NCBI GenBank assembly: GCA_005778045.1
Contig: SXKQ01000213.1
Span: 1 to 9,559 of the forward strand
From: Planctomycetia bacterium
GTDB taxonomy: Bacteria > Planctomycetota > UBA1135 > GCA-002686595
Direction of reading: 5' to 3'
Length of the DNA: 9,559 nucleotides
Part shown: positions 7,420 through 9,559 of the stretch, in pieces
Numbering within the stretch: position 1 is the first letter of the stretch
Layout of the letters: every line of letters begins with the position of its first letter
Position numbers and translations under genes: made by a program
Notes under the pieces: generated by a model
Databases searched by the model: none
The model's input: only the letters and a program-made list of their open reading frames with translations
What the model was told of the DNA's origin: nothing

Positions 7420-8529
7420 CTAAAGCGGGAACGCGCCGTCACCCTTCTGGGCGTGGCCGAGGCGCTCGGCGACCGCGATAAAGCGGTTGTACTGCAGCCG
7501 CAGGTGGCGCGGGACGTCGGCGTAGACGTCCTCGACGAGCGTCTTGAGCGCCATCGCCGCCGCCGCCTCCTGCACGTGGATCTCGCGGTCGATCTCCTCG
7601 AGGAGTTCGGCCTCGAGGCGCGCTCGTTCGCCTGTCTCGATCACGTGGGTGGCGAGCAGGTGGCGCTCCATGCGATCGAGCGGATCGCGCGCGGCCCATG
7701 CGTCGACCTCGGCCGCATCGCGGTACTTGGTCGGATCGTCCGACGAGCTGTGCCCCATCATGCGATAGGTCTTGAGCACCAAGAGGCTCGGCCCCTCTCC
7801 GCGGCGCGCGCGCGCGTTCGCCGCGCGCATCTCGCGCACGCACGCGAGCACGTCGTTGCCATCGACCTCGAGGCCCGGCATGCCGTAGGCGACCGCCTTG
7901 TCCGCGTAGCTCTCCGCCGCAGTCTGCTCGCGCGAGCACACGCTGATCGCCCAACCGTTGTCGATGCACACGAACACCGCCGGGACCTTCCACACGCTGG
8001 CGAAGTTCATCCCGGAGTGGAATCCGTTCGAGCTGGTGGCGCCGTCGCCGAAGTAGATCGCGTGCACCTCGTCGAGGCCGCGCTGCTTGCCAGCGAGCGC
8101 CGCGCCAACGCCGTGAGCGATCTGCGTGCCGATCACGCTCGACCACGACGGGTAGTGGCTCGCCTTGTGCTGGAAGTGGTTGCACATCTGACGGCCCTTG
8201 GCCGTGTCATTCGAGTTGCAGTACATCTGCGCGAGGTACTCAGACAACGGCAGACCGCGCATCACGGCCGCCGAGCCCTCGCGCAGGCCCGACCACAGGT
8301 AGTCGCGCGGCTCGAGCGCGAAGGCCGAGCCGATGATGGCGGCCTCGAGGCCCTTGGCCGTGCCCACGAAGCCGATTCGGCCGGCTCGCTGCAGCTTCAG
8401 CATGCGGTCGTCGAGCGCGCGCACGCGCAGCATGTGGCGCAGGAGCGCGCGCAGCTCGTCGCGGGAGAGTTCGGGCGCGGCTCCGACGAGCCGTCCGTCT
8501 TGTTCGAGAACCTGAGCGAGGGGCGGCAT
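7420..8529 (-). CDS. Thiamine-diphosphate-dependent 2-oxoacid dehydrogenase, E1 component alpha subunit
   Basis: The 369-residue protein is the alpha subunit of an E1 enzyme of the pyruvate / branched-chain 2-oxoacid dehydrogenase class. It decarboxylates a 2-oxoacid and passes the acyl group to the lipoyl domain of E2. The thiamine-diphosphate motif is clear: GDG at residues 161-163, then 26 residues, then DN at 190-191 followed by GWAISV. The usual motif ends in NN, so Asp190 is a conservative change. Other family blocks are [14 protein letters not shown] near the N-terminus, [42 protein letters not shown] and the flexible loop [16 protein letters not shown] (about 253-268). The frame stays open far upstream, but that stretch lies opposite msrBA; the ATG at 8529 gives a normal-length protein. 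No E1 beta, E2 or E3 gene is in the window. The sequence does not let me choose between pyruvate and branched-chain substrates. The stop codon is TAG. Confidence 0.92.
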   Translation of the reverse strand: MPPLAQVLEQDGRLVGAAPELSRDELRALLRHMLRVRALDDRMLKLQRAGRIGFVGTAKGLEAAIIGSAFALEPRDYLWSGLREGSAAVMRGLPLSEYLAQMYCNSNDTAKGRQMCNHFQHKASHYPSWSSVIGTQIAHGVGAALAGKQRGLDEVHAIYFGDGATSSNGFHSGMNFASVWKVPAVFVCIDNGWAISVCSREQTAAESYADKAVAYGMPGLEVDGNDVLACVREMRAANARARRGEGPSLLVLKTYRMMGHSSSDDPTKYRDAAEVDAWAARDPLDRMERHLLATHVIETGERARLEAELLEEIDREIHVQEAAAAMALKTLVEDVYADVPRHLRLQYNRFIAVAERLGHAQKGDGAFPL

Positions 8530-8673
8530 GGCGCCGCACAGGATACCCGCGCGGGCCCGGGCCTGTTCCACCGCCGCAAGATCCGCGACATCCAGCCCCT
8601 GCGCACCTTGCGTACACTTCGTTGGGGGCCGAAGAGCCCGTGGTTCTCGCCCGTGACTCCTTCGCACCTCGCC
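8530..8673. promoter_or_regulatory. Divergent intergenic region between E1 alpha and msrBA
   Basis: This 144-bp gap separates two genes that point away from each other, so it must hold their promoters. It contains a 10-bp palindrome, CCCGCGCGGG (8546-8555), 17-26 bases upstream of the E1 start. I see no convincing -35/-10 pair on either strand and no SD before either start. The regulatory role rests on gene orientation rather than on motifs. Confidence 0.4.
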
Positions 8674-9559
8674 ATGACCCTCCTCGACACCAAGCCCTGG
8701 CTCTGGCTCGCCCTGTTGCTCGCCCTCGTCGTCGCGGTCGCCTCCTGCGCCCGCACCCCGCGCCCCGAGGAGAGCGCGCCTGCCGGCAGCTCGAGCCCCG
8801 CACCGGTCGCCGCGACGGAAGCGCCCGCGCCCATCGATCGCGATGCGCTGAAGACCCGCCTGAGCCCGATCCAGTGGAAGGTTACGCAGGAGAGTGGCAC
8901 CGAGCGCGCCTTCACCGGCGAGTATTGGGACAACCACGCGGACGGCCTCTACGTCGACATCGTCGATGGCACGCCGCTGTTTTCCTCGAAGGACAAGTTC
9001 GACTCCGGCTGCGGCTGGCCGAGCTTCACGCAGCCGCTCGCAGAATCGCCGCTCGTCGAGAAGAACGATCTGACCCACGGCATGCTGCGCACCGAAGTAC
9101 GCTCGAAGCGCGCGGACTCGCACCTCGGCCACGTGTTCGACGACGGTCCCAAGCCCACGGGGCTGCGCTACTGCATCAACTCGGCCTCGCTGCGCTTCGT
9201 GCCCGTCGCCGACCTCGAGAAAGAAGGGCTCGGACGGTTCCTGCCGCTCTTCGGCCAGCAGCCCGGCGGTGCAGCTTCGAGTGGCGCGAGCGCGGCGAAG
9301 GCCAGCGCGACGACCGATACCGTCGTGCTCGCCGGTGGCTGCTTCTGGGGCATGGAGGATTTGCTGCGCAAGATCCCGGGCGTGCTCGAGACGGAGTGCG
9401 GCTACTCCGGCGGCCACCTCGAGAACCCCAAGTACGACGACACGCACGACTCCAAGAGCGGCCACGCGGAGGCAGTGCGGATCGTGTTCGATCCCGCCAA
9501 GGTCTCCTATGACGAACTGCTCGCGTGGTTCTTCAAGATCCACGACCCGACGACGCTCA
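8674..9559 (+). CDS. msrAB: Lipoprotein MsrB-MsrA methionine sulfoxide reductase fusion (3' partial)
   Basis: This enzyme should repair oxidised methionine in envelope proteins: the MsrB domain reduces the R-sulfoxide and MsrA the S-sulfoxide. The start is a hydrophobic signal followed by lipobox VASC (Cys25), then a Pro/Ala/Ser-rich linker to about residue 55. MsrB (about 60-180) shows [10 protein letters not shown] with putative resolving Cys113, [11 protein letters not shown], and [11 protein letters not shown] with catalytic Cys167. The two zinc-binding CxxC pairs found in many MsrB proteins are absent (YVDIVDG and [11 protein letters not shown] instead), so this is a zinc-free form. A second Ala/Ser-rich linker leads to Msr[11 protein letters not shown] with catalytic Cys223, [18 protein letters not shown] and IHDPTT, where the window ends. 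The domain order is B then A. No thioredoxin-like reductase domain is visible; electrons must come from a partner elsewhere. ATG 8674 is preferred; an in-frame GTG at 8653 is possible. The gene is divergent from E1 alpha. Confidence 0.93.
   Translation, partial: MTLLDTKPWLWLALLLALVVAVASCARTPRPEESAPAGSSSPAPVAATEAPAPIDRDALKTRLSPIQWKVTQESGTERAFTGEYWDNHADGLYVDIVDGTPLFSSKDKFDSGCGWPSFTQPLAESPLVEKNDLTHGMLRTEVRSKRADSHLGHVFDDGPKPTGLRYCINSASLRFVPVADLEKEGLGRFLPLFGQQPGGAASSGASAAKASATTDTVVLAGGCFWGMEDLLRKIPGVLETECGYSGGHLENPKYDDTHDSKSGHAEAVRIVFDPAKVSYDELLAWFFKIHDPTTL

Noticed and set aside
7798..7830. GCGCGC-rich repeat and possible hairpin
   Set aside because: It lies inside the E1 alpha coding region and encodes an Ala/Arg-rich segment, so it is explained by codon use in a high-GC genome.
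8530..9543. Long upstream extension of the E1 alpha frame
   Set aside because: This stretch lies opposite the MsrB and MsrA motifs and would add about 338 Arg/Ala/Gly-rich residues to a protein that already has normal length from the ATG at 8529.

Overview
The window is very GC-rich; hand counts give about 69% in the E1 gene and up to about 77% in parts of the helicase gene. Gene density is high. Two proteins have lipobox-type signal peptides, so the host has a bacterial envelope with lipoproteins. Most start codons lack a clear Shine-Dalgarno sequence. A secreted arylsulfatase, a long-form Lhr helicase, an E1 alpha 2-oxoacid dehydrogenase and weak SD use would suit a high-GC Planctomycetota or a Myxococcota/deltaproteobacterial-type genome. 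That placement is an inference of low confidence. Nothing here is a phage, plasmid, transposon, CRISPR array, rRNA or tRNA.

Layout. (1) 2-2860 (+): the C-terminal 952 residues of a long Lhr-type DNA helicase; the 5' end lies outside the window. (2) 2944-4125 (+): a two-dinucleotide-fold flavoprotein resembling FAD/NAD(P)-dependent N-hydroxylating monooxygenases, probably co-transcribed with lhr. (3) 4402-5382 (+): a gene with a good SD whose single reading frame is broken by three in-frame stops (TAG 4468, TGA 4699, TGA 5224). It ends in a LysM domain, and the last TGA sits where that domain normally has Trp. I read it as a decaying pseudogene. (4) Convergent with it are three minus-strand genes in transcription order: an E1 alpha subunit (8529-7420), a CdiI-family immunity-like protein (7275-6868) and an arylsulfatase lipoprotein (6826-5450). 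(5) 8674 to the window end (+), divergent from the E1 gene: a lipoprotein fusion of MsrB and MsrA methionine sulfoxide reductases, truncated by the window edge.

The genes do not form one obvious pathway. lhr (DNA repair) and the flavoprotein form a probable two-gene unit. The sulfatase and MsrBA both act outside the cytoplasm, on sulfate esters and on oxidised envelope proteins respectively. The E1 alpha gene has no E1 beta, E2 or E3 gene nearby, and the CdiI-like gene has no CdiA toxin nearby, so both look like orphans here. The most unusual feature is the multiply interrupted LysM gene. I found no convincing new multi-gene system.
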